Shown here: positions 44,832 to 54,064 of the stretch, one piece after another
Position numbering within the stretch: the stretch's first letter is position 1
Layout of the letters: each line of letters begins with the position of its first letter
Assembly: GCA_963653425.1 (NCBI GenBank)
Contig: CAVJWC010000003.1
Span: 62,001-126,000, forward strand
Length of the DNA stretch: 64,000 nucleotides
Direction: 5' to 3'
Source of the DNA: UMGS692 sp963653425
Lineage (GTDB): Bacteria > Bacillota > Clostridia > Christensenellales > CAG-314
The notes under the pieces: model-generated
Databases searched by the model: none
Told to the model about the DNA's origin: nothing
What the model saw: only the letters and a program-made list of their open reading frames with translations
Program-made: the position numbers and the translations under genes

Positions 44832-45638
44832 TTAATCCTCGGCAATGTTTTCCCCTTGATTTATTTTTTCCTCATGTTTTTTAACGGCACGTCTCAGAGT
44901 TTCTCTTCCGACGCCCATTTCGTTGCTGATAAAAAGTATGGACATACCCGTTCGTTTGTTGAGTTCGTAAGCAAACGCGCCCATTTTTTCCTTATCTTCG
45001 GCGACTTCCGCGTAATTCCTTACGTCGTACTTTACCGCAAGGTCGTCGAGAACGTAGTTGAAGTCTTCTTTCACCACGAAACTCTGAACGTCTATCCAGT
45101 GATAAAGCGGATATGCGTCGACCTGACTCGTGACGAACGAACCGAGATTTTCGAGCGAAACGCCCAAAGCTTCCGCAAAACCCGAAAGTTCTTCGTCTCC
45201 GCTCATCATGCGCTTATAACCCGAATAAGGATAGGTTTTTTCGCTGAAACGCGGATTTTCGAACACGGGATTGGCGTGAATGAAAGCCACGCATCCCGCG
45301 GCTTCTCTTGCGCCCGTGAGAGCCTGACTTTTGAATCTCGAACGGAAAACGTATCCGCTTCTGCCCTTGTACTTATTGAACTGCAAGGCAAACGCGGTGT
45401 TGATTTTTTTCATCGCGTCGGCAACGGGTTTTATTCCGTATTCGGCGTAAAACACCATATGCGCGTGGTTTTCCATAATACTGTAGCTCAAAAGAACGGC
45501 GTTGTCGACGTTCTTAAAAAGCAGTTCGGTGTAATAGGTCTTCATCTTGTGTTCGTTAAAAATACGCAGTTCGTCTATACCCGAAACCAGTACATGAAAA
45601 TAATTACCCTCTATCGTTTCTCTTGCAACTCTCGCCAT
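44832..45638 (-). CDS. REP-associated-type (IS200/Y1) transposase
   Basis: 268 residues. N-terminal ARVARETIEGNYFHVLVSG, the HUH metal motif in YSIMENHAHMVFY (His58, His60) and a FNKYKGRSGYVFRSRFKS segment with candidate nucleophile tyrosines are typical of RAYT-type Y1 transposases. C-terminal part (about 210-260: TGMSILFISNEMGVGRETLRRAVKKH) is a helix-turn-helix. RAYTs nick single-stranded DNA at palindromes. No flanking terminal repeats were seen, so it may be a domesticated single copy. A promoter lies 155 bases upstream. Confidence 0.87.
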   Translation of the reverse strand: MARVARETIEGNYFHVLVSGIDELRIFNEHKMKTYYTELLFKNVDNAVLLSYSIMENHAHMVFYAEYGIKPVADAMKKINTAFALQFNKYKGRSGYVFRSRFKSQALTGAREAAGCVAFIHANPVFENPRFSEKTYPYSGYKRMMSGDEELSGFAEALGVSLENLGSFVTSQVDAYPLYHWIDVQSFVVKEDFNYVLDDLAVKYDVRNYAEVAEDKEKMGAFAYELNKRTGMSILFISNEMGVGRETLRRAVKKHEEKINQGENIAED

Positions 45639-45792
45639 AAAAGCCCTCTTCTCGCAGAGTCCTCGGCTTCCCCTCGGACTTCGTAAATATGCCCCGACGT
45701 TTTCCGTTTTCGTAAAACTTTGCCCCGCAATTCGCGCTTTCGCTGAGTCAAAAGCTTTACGGCTACGGGAATATCGCTCAGAGCATCCTTTT

Positions 45793-45821
45793 CATTATAT
45801 CACACCCGAAAAGCTAAGTCA
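45793..45821 (-). promoter_or_regulatory. Sigma-A promoter for the transposase-repeat protein-lipoprotein run
   Basis: Minus strand TTGACT (45816-45821), 17-base spacer, TATAAT (45793-45798). The 155-base leader to the transposase start has no gene. The 491-base divergent region 45639-46129 holds only this and the iscR promoter. Confidence 0.8.
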
Positions 45822-46064
45822 ATTTCTTTCGGGCATTTTACTCCGTCCCCTTTGCAATTTTCTTTTTCACTCGGAATTCCCCTTAAAAACGCCGAAAATC
45901 GCGCTCTTTCGGTCAGTTTTACGATAAAAACGAGTTCTTCCGGTTTAAGGGCAATCGGTTTAATTATGCCTTTTACGGAAGATAATTCGTGTGATTACAG
46001 TAGTTCAGAAAAGCAAAAAAATCAAAAATAAAGGCGAAAAACGTAAAAAAGGCTGTTCAGACTA

Positions 46065-46093
46065 TTGACAAAAGGGAAAAAGTAATGTATAAT
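46065..46093 (+). promoter_or_regulatory. Perfect-consensus sigma-A promoter for iscR-iscS-iscU
   Basis: TTGACA (46065-46070), 17-base spacer, TATAAT (46088-46093). The -10 overlaps an inverted repeat that may be the Rrf2 operator. Confidence 0.9.
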
Positions 46094-46115
46094 CCCTACT
46101 GATTTGATAGGAATT
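46091..46115 (+). promoter_or_regulatory. Candidate Rrf2-type operator over the transcription start
   Basis: AATCCCTA (46091-46098) and TAGGAATT (46108-46115) form an inverted repeat with one mismatch and a nine-base centre, covering the -10 end and start site. Placement fits autorepression by the regulator encoded immediately downstream; binding is inferred. Confidence 0.55.
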
Positions 46116-46129
46116 AACCGAGGCTGAGT

Positions 46130-46570
46130 ATGAAACTTTCGACCAGAGCAAGATACGGCATATACGCTGCGGTATCTTTGGGCAGAAAATATGACGAAGG
46201 ATTTGTAAACGTATCGGAAATCAGCGCAGACATCGCCGTTTCCGACGGTTATCTCGAGCATATTTTCGCTATGCTTAAAAAAGCCGACCTCGTTGAAGCT
46301 CAGCGCGGGGCTTACGGCGGATACAGACTTTCGAGAGATCCTTCGGAAATAACGACGGGCGAAATTCTTCGCGCGGTGGAAGATAACCTCGAAATCGTGG
46401 ATTGTCTTTCGGGTAAATGCACTCAGCGCGGTTCGTGCGTCGCTCATTCGCTCTGGAACAATCTCTACCGTAAGATCAACGAATATCTCGATTCGGTGAC
46501 GCTCCGTCAGCTTATCGACGAAAACGACCGTCGCAACGACTGCGAAGAGAAAACCGATAACAATCAATAA
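46130..46570 (+). CDS. iscR: Rrf2-family transcriptional regulator, IscR-like
   Basis: 146 residues. N-terminal winged helix MKLSTRARYGIYAAVSLG, recognition helix region DGYLEHIFAMLKKADLVEAQRGAYGGYRLSR, and cysteines 92, 97 and 103 in DCLSGKCTQRGSC, close to the IscR cluster ligands at 92, 98, 104. It probably senses Fe-S status and represses its own operon. Followed by iscS and iscU. GAGG six bases before ATG. Confidence 0.93.
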   Translation: MKLSTRARYGIYAAVSLGRKYDEGFVNVSEISADIAVSDGYLEHIFAMLKKADLVEAQRGAYGGYRLSRDPSEITTGEILRAVEDNLEIVDCLSGKCTQRGSCVAHSLWNNLYRKINEYLDSVTLRQLIDENDRRNDCEEKTDNNQ

Positions 46571-46602
46571 TTGTGCGGAAATGATTCCTTAGGAGAATAT
46601 AT

Positions 46603-47784
46603 ATGAAGGTTTATCTGGATTATGCGGCTACCACGCCGCTCGATAAAGACGTTCTGGACGCAATGCTTCCCTATATGACGGAGTATTTCGCCAACAGTCA
46701 CTCTCAGCACACTTTTGCGCGTCCCTGTTCGGAAGCCGTAGATAAAGCGAGAAAACAGGTCGCCGCAGCTATAAACGCAGCTCCGAGCGAAATTTATTTC
46801 ACAGGCAGCGGAAGCGAAGCCGATAACTGGGCTATAAAAGGTACGGCTTTTGCCCGCGCTCACAAAGGAAAACACATTATCGTTTCCCCTCTCGAACACG
46901 CGGCTATAAGGAATTCCGTTCTCTGGCTTAAATCTCAGGGTTACGAAATAACCGAACTCAAAGTAGACGATAAGGGCGTCGTAGATCTCGACGATCTCGA
47001 AAAGTCCATAAGAGAAGACACCGTTCTCGTTTCGGTTATGTACGCAAACAACGAAATCGGAACGATAGAACCCGTAAAGAGGATTGCGGAAATCGCTCAT
47101 AAACACGGCGTTCTCGTACATTCCGACTGCGTTCAGGCTATGGGAGCCATTCCCGTCGACGTCAAGGAACTGGGCGTTGATATGATTTCCATATCGGCTC
47201 ATAAGTTCAACGGACCGAAAGGAATCGGCGCGCTTTACGTAAGAAACGGTATCCGCATAGAAAGACTTATTCACGGCGGAGGACAGGAACGTTCCATGAG
47301 AGGCGGTACTTCCAACACTCCCGCTATCGTAGGTATGGGTTACGCGATAGAAAAAGCCGTTAAAAACAGAGAAGAACACGCAAAGCACTGCGCTATGCTC
47401 CGCGATCATCTTATAGAAAGGATAGAAAAGGAAATTCCTTACGTTCGTCTTAACGGACACAGAACGGAACGTCTTCCCAATAACGTAAACTTCTCTTTCG
47501 AATTCATCGAAGGCGAAAGCATTCTTATGGGACTTGACCTTAACGGAATAGCCGTAAGCAGCGGATCGGCTTGTTCCAGCGGTTCTCTCGAACCTTCCTA
47601 CGTCCTTCTTTCCATAGGCGTTCCCATCGAAATAGCTCACGGCTCGATAAGATTCACCGTCGGCAACGAAACTACTATGGAGCAGATAGATTATACCGTC
47701 GACACTCTTAAAGACGTAGTGTCCAAGCTTCGCGAAATGTCACCGCTCTTCAGCGTTAAAAAAGGAGATATAAGTTATGTATAA
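46603..47784 (+). CDS. iscS: Cysteine desulfurase (IscS/NifS)
   Basis: 393 residues. MKVYLDYAATTPLDKDVLDAM start, HSDCVQAMGAIPVDVKELGVDMISISAHKFNGPKGIGALYV with the PLP Lys, and the mobile loop SGSACSSGSLEPSYVL with the catalytic Cys. It takes sulfur from cysteine and passes it to IscU. GGAG before ATG; stop overlaps iscU start by eight bases. Confidence 0.97.
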   Translation: MKVYLDYAATTPLDKDVLDAMLPYMTEYFANSHSQHTFARPCSEAVDKARKQVAAAINAAPSEIYFTGSGSEADNWAIKGTAFARAHKGKHIIVSPLEHAAIRNSVLWLKSQGYEITELKVDDKGVVDLDDLEKSIREDTVLVSVMYANNEIGTIEPVKRIAEIAHKHGVLVHSDCVQAMGAIPVDVKELGVDMISISAHKFNGPKGIGALYVRNGIRIERLIHGGGQERSMRGGTSNTPAIVGMGYAIEKAVKNREEHAKHCAMLRDHLIERIEKEIPYVRLNGHRTERLPNNVNFSFEFIEGESILMGLDLNGIAVSSGSACSSGSLEPSYVLLSIGVPIEIAHGSIRFTVGNETTMEQIDYTVDTLKDVVSKLREMSPLFSVKKGDISYV

Positions 47785-48154
47785 CGACAAAGTAATAAAA
47801 GCATTCAGTAATCCTCAGAACGTAGGCGAAATCGAAAATCCTTCGGGTATCGGTACCGTCGGTAACGCTACCTGCGGAGATATTATGCAGATAACGCTTA
47901 AAATCGAAGACGATATTATAAAAGACGCAAAGTTCAAAACCTTCGGTTGCGCAGCCGCAGTTGCTACCAGCTCCACCGCTACGTCGATGATTATCGGCAA
48001 GACCGTGGAAGAAGCCGAAAAGCTCACCAACGCCGAAGTCGTAAAACAGCTGGACGGACTTCCCCCGCAAAAAATGCACTGTTCGGTGCTTGCGGAAGAA
48101 GCTATTCACGCGGCTATCGAAGATTACCGTAAAAAACAAGCCGAAAACAAATAA
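47777..48154 (+). CDS. iscU: Fe-S cluster assembly scaffold IscU
   Basis: 125 residues. Cluster ligands Cys33 (NATCGD, with Asp35), Cys58 (KTFGCAAA) and Cys102 (MHCSVLAEEA) are present. It receives sulfur from IscS and assembles 2Fe-2S/4Fe-4S clusters. The only scaffold seen in the window. Translation is probably coupled to iscS. Confidence 0.97.
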   Translation: MYNDKVIKAFSNPQNVGEIENPSGIGTVGNATCGDIMQITLKIEDDIIKDAKFKTFGCAAAVATSSTATSMIIGKTVEEAEKLTNAEVVKQLDGLPPQKMHCSVLAEEAIHAAIEDYRKKQAENK

Positions 48155-48270
48155 CCGCTTTCGGCGAAACCGAGCAATGCTCGCATTTTTAATCCGATAA
48201 AAGATTTTTCATCCGGGCAAACCGCAGATACTGCCCGCATAAGAAACTTTTGACATTTAACTCCTGACTT

Positions 48271-48306
48271 GAAAACGCGTCGCCCGTGCGGTGCGTTTTC
48301 TTTTTT
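48271..48306 (+). terminator. Terminator after iscU
   Basis: GAAAACGC / GCGTTTTC stem followed by seven Ts. A smaller CGAGC-AAT-GCTCG hairpin with a short T run lies earlier at 48171-48190. Confidence 0.88.
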
Positions 48307-48311
48307 ATAAA

Positions 48312-48347
48312 GAAAAACCGCAAGTTTTTAAGCTCGCGGTTTTTTTG
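48312..48347. terminator. Bidirectional terminator between iscU and the M29 peptidase
   Basis: AAAAACCGC / GCGGTTTTT stem with Ts on the plus side and a T-rich stretch on the minus side; it lies between convergent genes and can serve both. Confidence 0.8.
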
Positions 48348-48414
48348 TTTTATGATTTCGTTTTCCGACAATTCGAGTCGGGTTTTTTGCGTTACGGTCT
48401 TTAAGCCGAACGCG

Positions 48415-49650
48415 TTAAATAATCCAGTCGCCGTCGTGGAAGAGCTGAACTTCCGTTCCGTCGTTCTTAACGCCGAAGATTTCCATATCGGGAGTACCGA
48501 TCATGAAGTCTACGTGGATAAGGCTTTCGTTAAGGTGAAGTCTTTCTCTCTTTTCGCTTGTCATATTTTCGGAATCGGTGGAGTTGGTGGGATAAGCCGC
48601 GCCGATAGCGAGGTGACAGCTTGCGTTTTCGTCAAAGAGGGTGTTATAGAAAAGAATACCCTGTTCGGCTATGGGAGAACGTTTTCCGATAAGAGCGATT
48701 TCGCCGATGTGGTGACTGCCTTCGTCCGTTTCGATACATTCTTTAAGAGTGTCGTATCCGACTTCCGCCGAATAATCGGTAATTCTGCCGTCTTTGAAGG
48801 TAATGCTGAATTTATCTATAATGTTGCCGTTGTGACAAAGAGGAAGAGCGTTTACGAGAGTACCGTTTACGTTGTACTTATCGGGAGCGGAGAATATTTC
48901 TTCGGTGGGCATATTAGCCGTGAAGTCGATACCGTCCTGAGCCTTTTCGCCGGCAGCAATCCAGATATGAGTGGGAATAAGACCGACTTTAAGATCGGTG
49001 CCTTTGCCGTTCTTCATATGGATATAATCGAAGTGATGTTCGTTGAGGAAGTCTGCTCTTCTCGTAAGTCTTGCGATATGTTCTTCCCAAGCTTTTACGG
49101 GGTTTTCTTCGTCAAGTCTCATAGCCTTGATAATGCCGTTCCAGAGTTTGTCTACCGCGTCTTCCGCGTCCTTTGCGTTGGGGAAAATCTTCTTTGCCCA
49201 TTTTACCGTGGGAAGGGAAACGATAGTCCATCTGCAAAGATTGGAGCTTCTCGAATCACCGCTGAATTTCAAAGCTTTGATTCTTGCCATCTGAGCCGCC
49301 TTGATCTTGTTTGCGTCAAGACCTGCGTAAAGTTCGGGATCGGCTGCCGATACGAAAAGGAAAGCCACTCTGTTGTCTACTTCGTAGTGAGCCTGATCGA
49401 TAACGAACTGCTGAATGTCTTCAAGTACGGAAAGTTCCTGATACTGCATGTTCATTCTCGTGATAGCGTCGTCCGACCACTTGATCCAGACGCGTTTTGC
49501 GCCTGCTTCGTAAGCGGATTTGGTTACGAGACGAGCAAATTCAGCGCATTCTACGGGAATGCTGACTACGAGTTCCTGTCCTTTCTGCAGGTTAACGCCT
49601 ACTTTAACGGCAAGCTCTGCATAATTTTCCAATTGTTTTTGTGTTATCAT
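48415..49650 (-). CDS. M29-family aminopeptidase
   Basis: 411 residues, full length for thermophilic-aminopeptidase-like (AmpS/PepS/AmpII) enzymes. Conserved: MITQKQLENYAELAVKVGVNLQKGQ, NMPTEEIFSAPDKYNVNGTL, GYDTLKECIETDEGSHHIGEIAL and ESLIHVDFMIG, which hold the Glu, His and Asp metal ligands. Cytoplasmic, broad-specificity peptide trimming. Convergent with the isc operon. GGAGG before ATG. Confidence 0.95.
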   Translation of the reverse strand: MITQKQLENYAELAVKVGVNLQKGQELVVSIPVECAEFARLVTKSAYEAGAKRVWIKWSDDAITRMNMQYQELSVLEDIQQFVIDQAHYEVDNRVAFLFVSAADPELYAGLDANKIKAAQMARIKALKFSGDSRSSNLCRWTIVSLPTVKWAKKIFPNAKDAEDAVDKLWNGIIKAMRLDEENPVKAWEEHIARLTRRADFLNEHHFDYIHMKNGKGTDLKVGLIPTHIWIAAGEKAQDGIDFTANMPTEEIFSAPDKYNVNGTLVNALPLCHNGNIIDKFSITFKDGRITDYSAEVGYDTLKECIETDEGSHHIGEIALIGKRSPIAEQGILFYNTLFDENASCHLAIGAAYPTNSTDSENMTSEKRERLHLNESLIHVDFMIGTPDMEIFGVKNDGTEVQLFHDGDWII

Positions 49651-49718
49651 AATTTCCTCCGATATATGCTTTCGGATAAAAGGCTAAGCGGCAAGAATCG
49701 CTGAAAGCCCTTTATCCT

Positions 49719-49747
49719 TAAAAAAGCGGAAGCAAAGCCCCCGCTTT
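49719..49747 (-). terminator. Terminator after gcvPB
   Basis: AAAGCGG / CCGCTTT stem followed by six Ts on the minus strand, just after the gcvPB stop; ends the gcv operon. Confidence 0.85.
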
Positions 49748-49754
49748 AATTAAA

Positions 49755-51173
49755 TCAGTTTTCGAATTTAAGAACGGGCTGACGAGCTGCTTTGACTTCG
49801 TCAACTCTCTTGATAAAGGTAGTATGAGGAGCGTTGTGAAGGCTTTCGGGATCGGATTTGGATTTTTCCATAATTTCTCCCATAACTTCCGCGCATTCCT
49901 CCAGAGTTTCCACGCTTTCGGTCTCGGTAGGTTCGAACATAAACGCTTCGTGAACGATAAGCGGGAAGTACATTGTCGGCGGATGAATACCGAAATCGAG
50001 CATTGCTTTCGCGAAATCCAGAGCCGAACAGCCCGTATCGTGTTTTACGCCTTCGAGAGACAGAACGAATTCGTGCATGCAGATTCTGTCCACGGCGGGA
50101 ACGTAACCTTTCTTCTTCATAAGCGCAAGCAGATAGTTTGCGTTGAGAACAGCCTTTCTCGCTGCGTCTTTTATGCCTTCCGCGCCGAGAGTTACGATAT
50201 AGGTATAAGCTTTAAGAGCAACGAGGAAGTTGCCGTAGAAGCTCTTTACTCTGCCGATAGAAAGTTTTTCGTTGTAACCTTCGGGCTTGTTGCCGAAAAC
50301 GCCCTTGGGAAGGAAAGAAGCAAGTTCTTTCTTGCAGGCAACGGGACCGGAACCGGGACCGCCGCCGCCGTGAGGCGTAGAGAAGGTCTTGTGAAGGTTA
50401 AGGTGCATTACGTCGAAGCCCATATCGCCCGGACGGCAGATACCCATAACCGCGTTGAGGTTTGCGCCGTCGTAATAGCACAGTCCGCCTGCGTTGTGGA
50501 TAATCTTGGTGATTTCGAGAATGTTTCTGTCGAAAAGACCGAGTGTGTTGGGGTTGGTGAGCATAAGACCTGCGGTTTCTTTGTCCGCGAGTTTCTTAAG
50601 AGCTTCGATGTCTACTCCGCCTTCCGCGTTACTGGGAACGGAAACTACCGTGAAACCGCACATATTCGCGCTTGCGGGATTGGTTCCGTGCGCGCTGTCG
50701 GGAACGAGAATCTTCTTTCTTTCGGTTTCGCCTCTATGCTCGAAGTAAGCCTTGATAAGCTGCATTCCGGTGAATTCGCCGTGTGCGCCCGCTGCTGGCT
50801 GAAGAGTGATGGCGTCCATACCCGTGATTTCACAGAGTTTTACGGAGAGGTCGTCGAGAACGGCAATACAGCCTTTTGCCGTTTCTTTGGGCTGAAGGGG
50901 ATGAATTCCCGTGAAGCCGTCGAGAGAAGCAACCTGTTCGTTGAGCTTGGGATTGTATTTCATCGTACAGCTACCCAGCGGATAAAATCCGGTGTCCACG
51001 CCGTGAGCGTGCGTGCTGAGTTCGGTGAAGTGTCTTACTACGTCTATTTCCGCCATCTCGGGGAGAGCAACGTTTTCTCTCGTCTGAGCTTTAAGCGTAT
51101 ATTTCTTGATTCCTGCTGCAGGCAGCTCTACGCATCTGCGGCCCGGGACCGAACATTCAAAAGATAATTTCAT
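49755..51173 (-). CDS. gcvPB: Glycine dehydrogenase (decarboxylating) subunit 2
   Basis: 472 residues. FYPLGSCTMKYNPK, HGTNPASANMCGF, YYDGANLNAVMGI and the PLP-binding HLNLHKTFSTPHGGGGPGSGP with its Lys. With subunit 1 it decarboxylates glycine and loads the aminomethyl group on GcvH. The two-subunit form is usual in Clostridia. Start overlaps the gcvPA stop by four bases. Confidence 0.97.
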   Translation of the reverse strand: MKLSFECSVPGRRCVELPAAGIKKYTLKAQTRENVALPEMAEIDVVRHFTELSTHAHGVDTGFYPLGSCTMKYNPKLNEQVASLDGFTGIHPLQPKETAKGCIAVLDDLSVKLCEITGMDAITLQPAAGAHGEFTGMQLIKAYFEHRGETERKKILVPDSAHGTNPASANMCGFTVVSVPSNAEGGVDIEALKKLADKETAGLMLTNPNTLGLFDRNILEITKIIHNAGGLCYYDGANLNAVMGICRPGDMGFDVMHLNLHKTFSTPHGGGGPGSGPVACKKELASFLPKGVFGNKPEGYNEKLSIGRVKSFYGNFLVALKAYTYIVTLGAEGIKDAARKAVLNANYLLALMKKKGYVPAVDRICMHEFVLSLEGVKHDTGCSALDFAKAMLDFGIHPPTMYFPLIVHEAFMFEPTETESVETLEECAEVMGEIMEKSKSDPESLHNAPHTTFIKRVDEVKAARQPVLKFEN

Positions 51174-52477
51174 TTGAGACCCTCCGCAATACTAATTACT
51201 TTGTCGAGAACTTCCTTGGTCGGTTTCTCGGTTACGCACCAGAGCATTTCGTTCTTATTGAGTTTAAGACCGCCGAGGATACCTTCTTTTGCAAGAGCTT
51301 TATTGAGCTTGTCGATATTGAGTTCCGTTCTCAGAACGAATTCGTCGAAAAATTCGCCCTTATAAACTCTCTGGAATTTACCCGTTTTAATAAGTCCGTT
51401 CATAAGGTAATGAGCTTTGGTTGCGCACTGTTCTGCTGCTTCAACGAAACTCGAACCCATAGCCGTGAGATAAATGGTTGCGGTAAGAGCGCAAAGAGCT
51501 TCGTTACTGCAAACGCTGCTGGTAGCCTTTTCACGTCTTATGTGCTGTTCTCTTGCCTGCATGGTAAGAACGAAAGCGCGTTTTCCGTCGTGGTCGGTAG
51601 TTTCGCCTACGATTCTGCCGGGGATTCTGCGGAGCATTTCTTTTCTGCAGGTCATGATACCGAGGTAAGGACCGCCGAAAGAAAGAGGCATACCCAGACT
51701 CTGACCTTCGCCGATTGCAACGTCTGCGCCGCAGTCGTAAGGAGTTTTAAGTAAAGCCGCAGCGAAGGGAGAGAATATATAAACCATTTTTGCTTTGACC
51801 GCGTGAGCCGCTTCGGCAACGGCGTCCATATCTTCGATAAGACCGAGATAGTTGGGGCACTGAGCGAATACAGCCGCGTAACTTTCGTCAAGCATCGCTT
51901 TTGCTTTTTCAAGGTCGCAAAGTCCGTCCTTGGAGCCGACTTTTACGATTTCGATGCCCGAAGCGTGAGCGTAAGAACCCATAGTTTCGAGAATCTGAGG
52001 ATTGATTTCGCCGAGAACCATAACCTTCTTCTTCTTGTCGCAACACATAGTGACGGCTTCGCCGGCAGCGCTGGTTACGTCGTAAAGAGAAGCGTTGGAA
52101 ACGTCCATTCCCGTAAGACGACACATAAGAGTCTGATATTCGAAGATACTCTGAAGAATACCCTGCGAAATTTCCGCCTGATAGGGAGTGTAAGCCGTTA
52201 CGAATTCTTCTCTCGAAGCAAGCGCCGTAACGACGGGCGGAATGAAGTGATCGTATGCTCCCGCACCGCGAAGAACCGTGGAATAACGCACGTTTTCGTC
52301 GGCAAGAGCTTTAAGTTTATCGTATGCCTCGAACTGTGTAAGACCTTCGCCTATACCGAGTTTCTTGGCTTTGATTTTTTTGGGAACGTCGGCGAAAAGT
52401 CCGTCTATATCGGTAACGCCGATGGTTTCCAGCATCTTTTTTACGTCCGCGTCGGTATGCGGAGTATAAACTGCCAT
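51170..52477 (-). CDS. gcvPA: Glycine dehydrogenase (decarboxylating) subunit 1
   Basis: 435 residues. FLGAGAYDHFIP-type block (RGAGAYDHFIPPVV), YTPYQAEISQGILQSIFEYQTLMCRLTGMDVSNASLYD and SFGGPYLGIMTCRKEMLRRIPGRIVG are diagnostic. Partner of gcvPB. GGAGG before ATG. A hairpin lies between gcvH and this gene. Confidence 0.97.
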   Translation of the reverse strand: MAVYTPHTDADVKKMLETIGVTDIDGLFADVPKKIKAKKLGIGEGLTQFEAYDKLKALADENVRYSTVLRGAGAYDHFIPPVVTALASREEFVTAYTPYQAEISQGILQSIFEYQTLMCRLTGMDVSNASLYDVTSAAGEAVTMCCDKKKKVMVLGEINPQILETMGSYAHASGIEIVKVGSKDGLCDLEKAKAMLDESYAAVFAQCPNYLGLIEDMDAVAEAAHAVKAKMVYIFSPFAAALLKTPYDCGADVAIGEGQSLGMPLSFGGPYLGIMTCRKEMLRRIPGRIVGETTDHDGKRAFVLTMQAREQHIRREKATSSVCSNEALCALTATIYLTAMGSSFVEAAEQCATKAHYLMNGLIKTGKFQRVYKGEFFDEFVLRTELNIDKLNKALAKEGILGGLKLNKNEMLWCVTEKPTKEVLDKVISIAEGLK

Positions 52478-52499
52478 ATTGAACCTCCGTTAAAATAAG

Positions 52500-52524
52500 G
52501 CTTTCCCGCTTAGCGGGAAAGCTT
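52500..52524 (-). terminator. Intergenic hairpin between gcvH and gcvPA
   Basis: Perfect 10-bp stem GCTTTCCCGC / GCGGGAAAGC with a three-base loop, 14 bases after the gcvH stop. On the minus strand the tail is CTTATTTTAAC, a weak terminator that may give partial readthrough or protect the gcvT-H message. Confidence 0.55.
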
Positions 52525-52535
52525 TTCGTGTTGAA

Positions 52536-52892
52536 TTATTCTTTAATGAAAGCGTTGTATTCTTCTTCGGTCATAAGGTCGTCTGCAAGACCTTTAACTT
52601 CTACTTCTACGATCCATGCGTTCATAGCGTCTTCGTTGATCTTTTCGGGAGCGTCTTCGAGTTCGCTGTTTACGGCGATAACCGTTCCGCAACAGGGGCT
52701 GAGAACTTCGCTTACGGCTTTAACGGATTCAACGTCGGTGAAAGCTTCTCCGCACTTAACTTCGCTTCCTACTTCGGGAAGGTTAACGTAAACGAGATCG
52801 CCGAGTTCTTTCTGAGCGAAATCGGAAAGACCTATTTTTGCTTTATTGCCTTCAACTTTAATCCATTCGTGGCTCTTGGAATATTTAATCAT
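52536..52892 (-). CDS. gcvH: Glycine cleavage system H protein
   Basis: 118 residues, slightly short. HEWIKVEGNKAKIGLSDFAQKELGDLVYVNLPEVG and the lipoyl-lysine site VESVKAVSEVLSPCCGTV. Carries the aminomethyl group between GcvP, GcvT and the lipoamide dehydrogenase, which is not encoded here. AAGGAG before ATG. Confidence 0.97.
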   Translation of the reverse strand: MIKYSKSHEWIKVEGNKAKIGLSDFAQKELGDLVYVNLPEVGSEVKCGEAFTDVESVKAVSEVLSPCCGTVIAVNSELEDAPEKINEDAMNAWIVEVEVKGLADDLMTEEEYNAFIKE

Positions 52893-52936
52893 TTTTATAA
52901 TCTCCTTTTGATTTGTATTGAATGTCGTCGATTGAC

Positions 52937-54010
52937 TTATTTCGTTCTCTTGTAGAAGGGCATCTTAACGATTTCGGCTTTAAGTCTCTTGCCTCTTACG
53001 TCGATGTCTACCGTTTCGCCTTCGAAGTCCTTGGCTATTCTTACCATAGCGATGGAACATCCGAGCGTCGGGGATTTGGTACCGGTGGTAACGAAACCGA
53101 TTTCTCTGTCGCCGTCGTAAACTATGCAATGTTCGCGGGCGATACCTTTGTCTATAAGCTTAACGCCCTTTCTCTTGAATTTGGCGGGATTGTCGAGAAG
53201 AGCCTGTTTGCCGATGAAGTTTTCTTTGTCCATTTTAACGAACATACCGAGAGCGAGTTCGTTGGCTCTGTAATCTTCGTTGAGTTCGTGACCGTAAAGA
53301 GGAAGACAAGCTTCGAATCTCAGAGTGTCGCGACATCCGAGACCGCAAAGCTGAAGTTCGAATTCCTTGCCGGCTTCTACTATAGCTTCGAAAACGTCGG
53401 AAATGTCTTCTGCTTTGGTGTAGATTTCAAAGCCGAATTCTCCGGTGTAACCCGTCTGAGAAATGAGAGCGTCTTTGCCTGCGATTTTGCCCGTTACGAA
53501 AGTGTAATACTTTTCGGGAATATCGCTCGTGAGCTTTTCGAGAACTTTCTGGGAATTGGGACCCTGTAAAGCGACCTGACCGACTTTATCGGCTATGTTT
53601 TTGAAAACGCATTCGCCGATCATGTGGGATTCTATCCAGGCGGCGTCTTTATCGCAGTTACTTGCGTTTACTACGAGGAGGAACTTGGTTTCGCTCATTC
53701 TGTAAACGAGAAGATCGTCCACTACTCCGCCCTGCTCGTTGAGCATAAGCGTATAACGAACGTGACCGTCGGTCATGGGAGCGATGTCGTTGCTTACGAG
53801 GTTGTTAACGCATTTCATAGCGTCTTTGCCTTCGATAATGAATTCGCCCATATGAGAAACGTCAAACATACCGACGTTGTTTCTTACGGCGTTATGTTCG
53901 GCGATAATGCCTGCTTCGTACTGAACGGGAAGATAGTATCCTGCGAATTCGACTATCTTGCCGCCGTGTTTAACGTGATTTTCATACAAAGGTGTTTTTT
54001 TGACTTCCAT
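52937..54010 (-). CDS. gcvT: Glycine cleavage system T protein (aminomethyltransferase)
   Basis: 357 residues. YENHVKHGGKIVEFAGYYLPVQY, NVGMFDVSHMGEF, QTGYTGEFGFEIY, GCRDTLRFEACLPLYGHEL and GFVTTGTKSPTLGCSIAM are GcvT blocks. It transfers the methylene group to tetrahydrofolate. First gene of gcvT-H-PA-PB. I looked for a glycine riboswitch in the short leader and saw none. Confidence 0.97.
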   Translation of the reverse strand: MEVKKTPLYENHVKHGGKIVEFAGYYLPVQYEAGIIAEHNAVRNNVGMFDVSHMGEFIIEGKDAMKCVNNLVSNDIAPMTDGHVRYTLMLNEQGGVVDDLLVYRMSETKFLLVVNASNCDKDAAWIESHMIGECVFKNIADKVGQVALQGPNSQKVLEKLTSDIPEKYYTFVTGKIAGKDALISQTGYTGEFGFEIYTKAEDISDVFEAIVEAGKEFELQLCGLGCRDTLRFEACLPLYGHELNEDYRANELALGMFVKMDKENFIGKQALLDNPAKFKRKGVKLIDKGIAREHCIVYDGDREIGFVTTGTKSPTLGCSIAMVRIAKDFEGETVDIDVRGKRLKAEIVKMPFYKRTK

Positions 54011-54064
54011 ATTGCATCTCCGAAAGATTTATTATTGCTTTTTAAAGCAAATCATTCAAGAATA

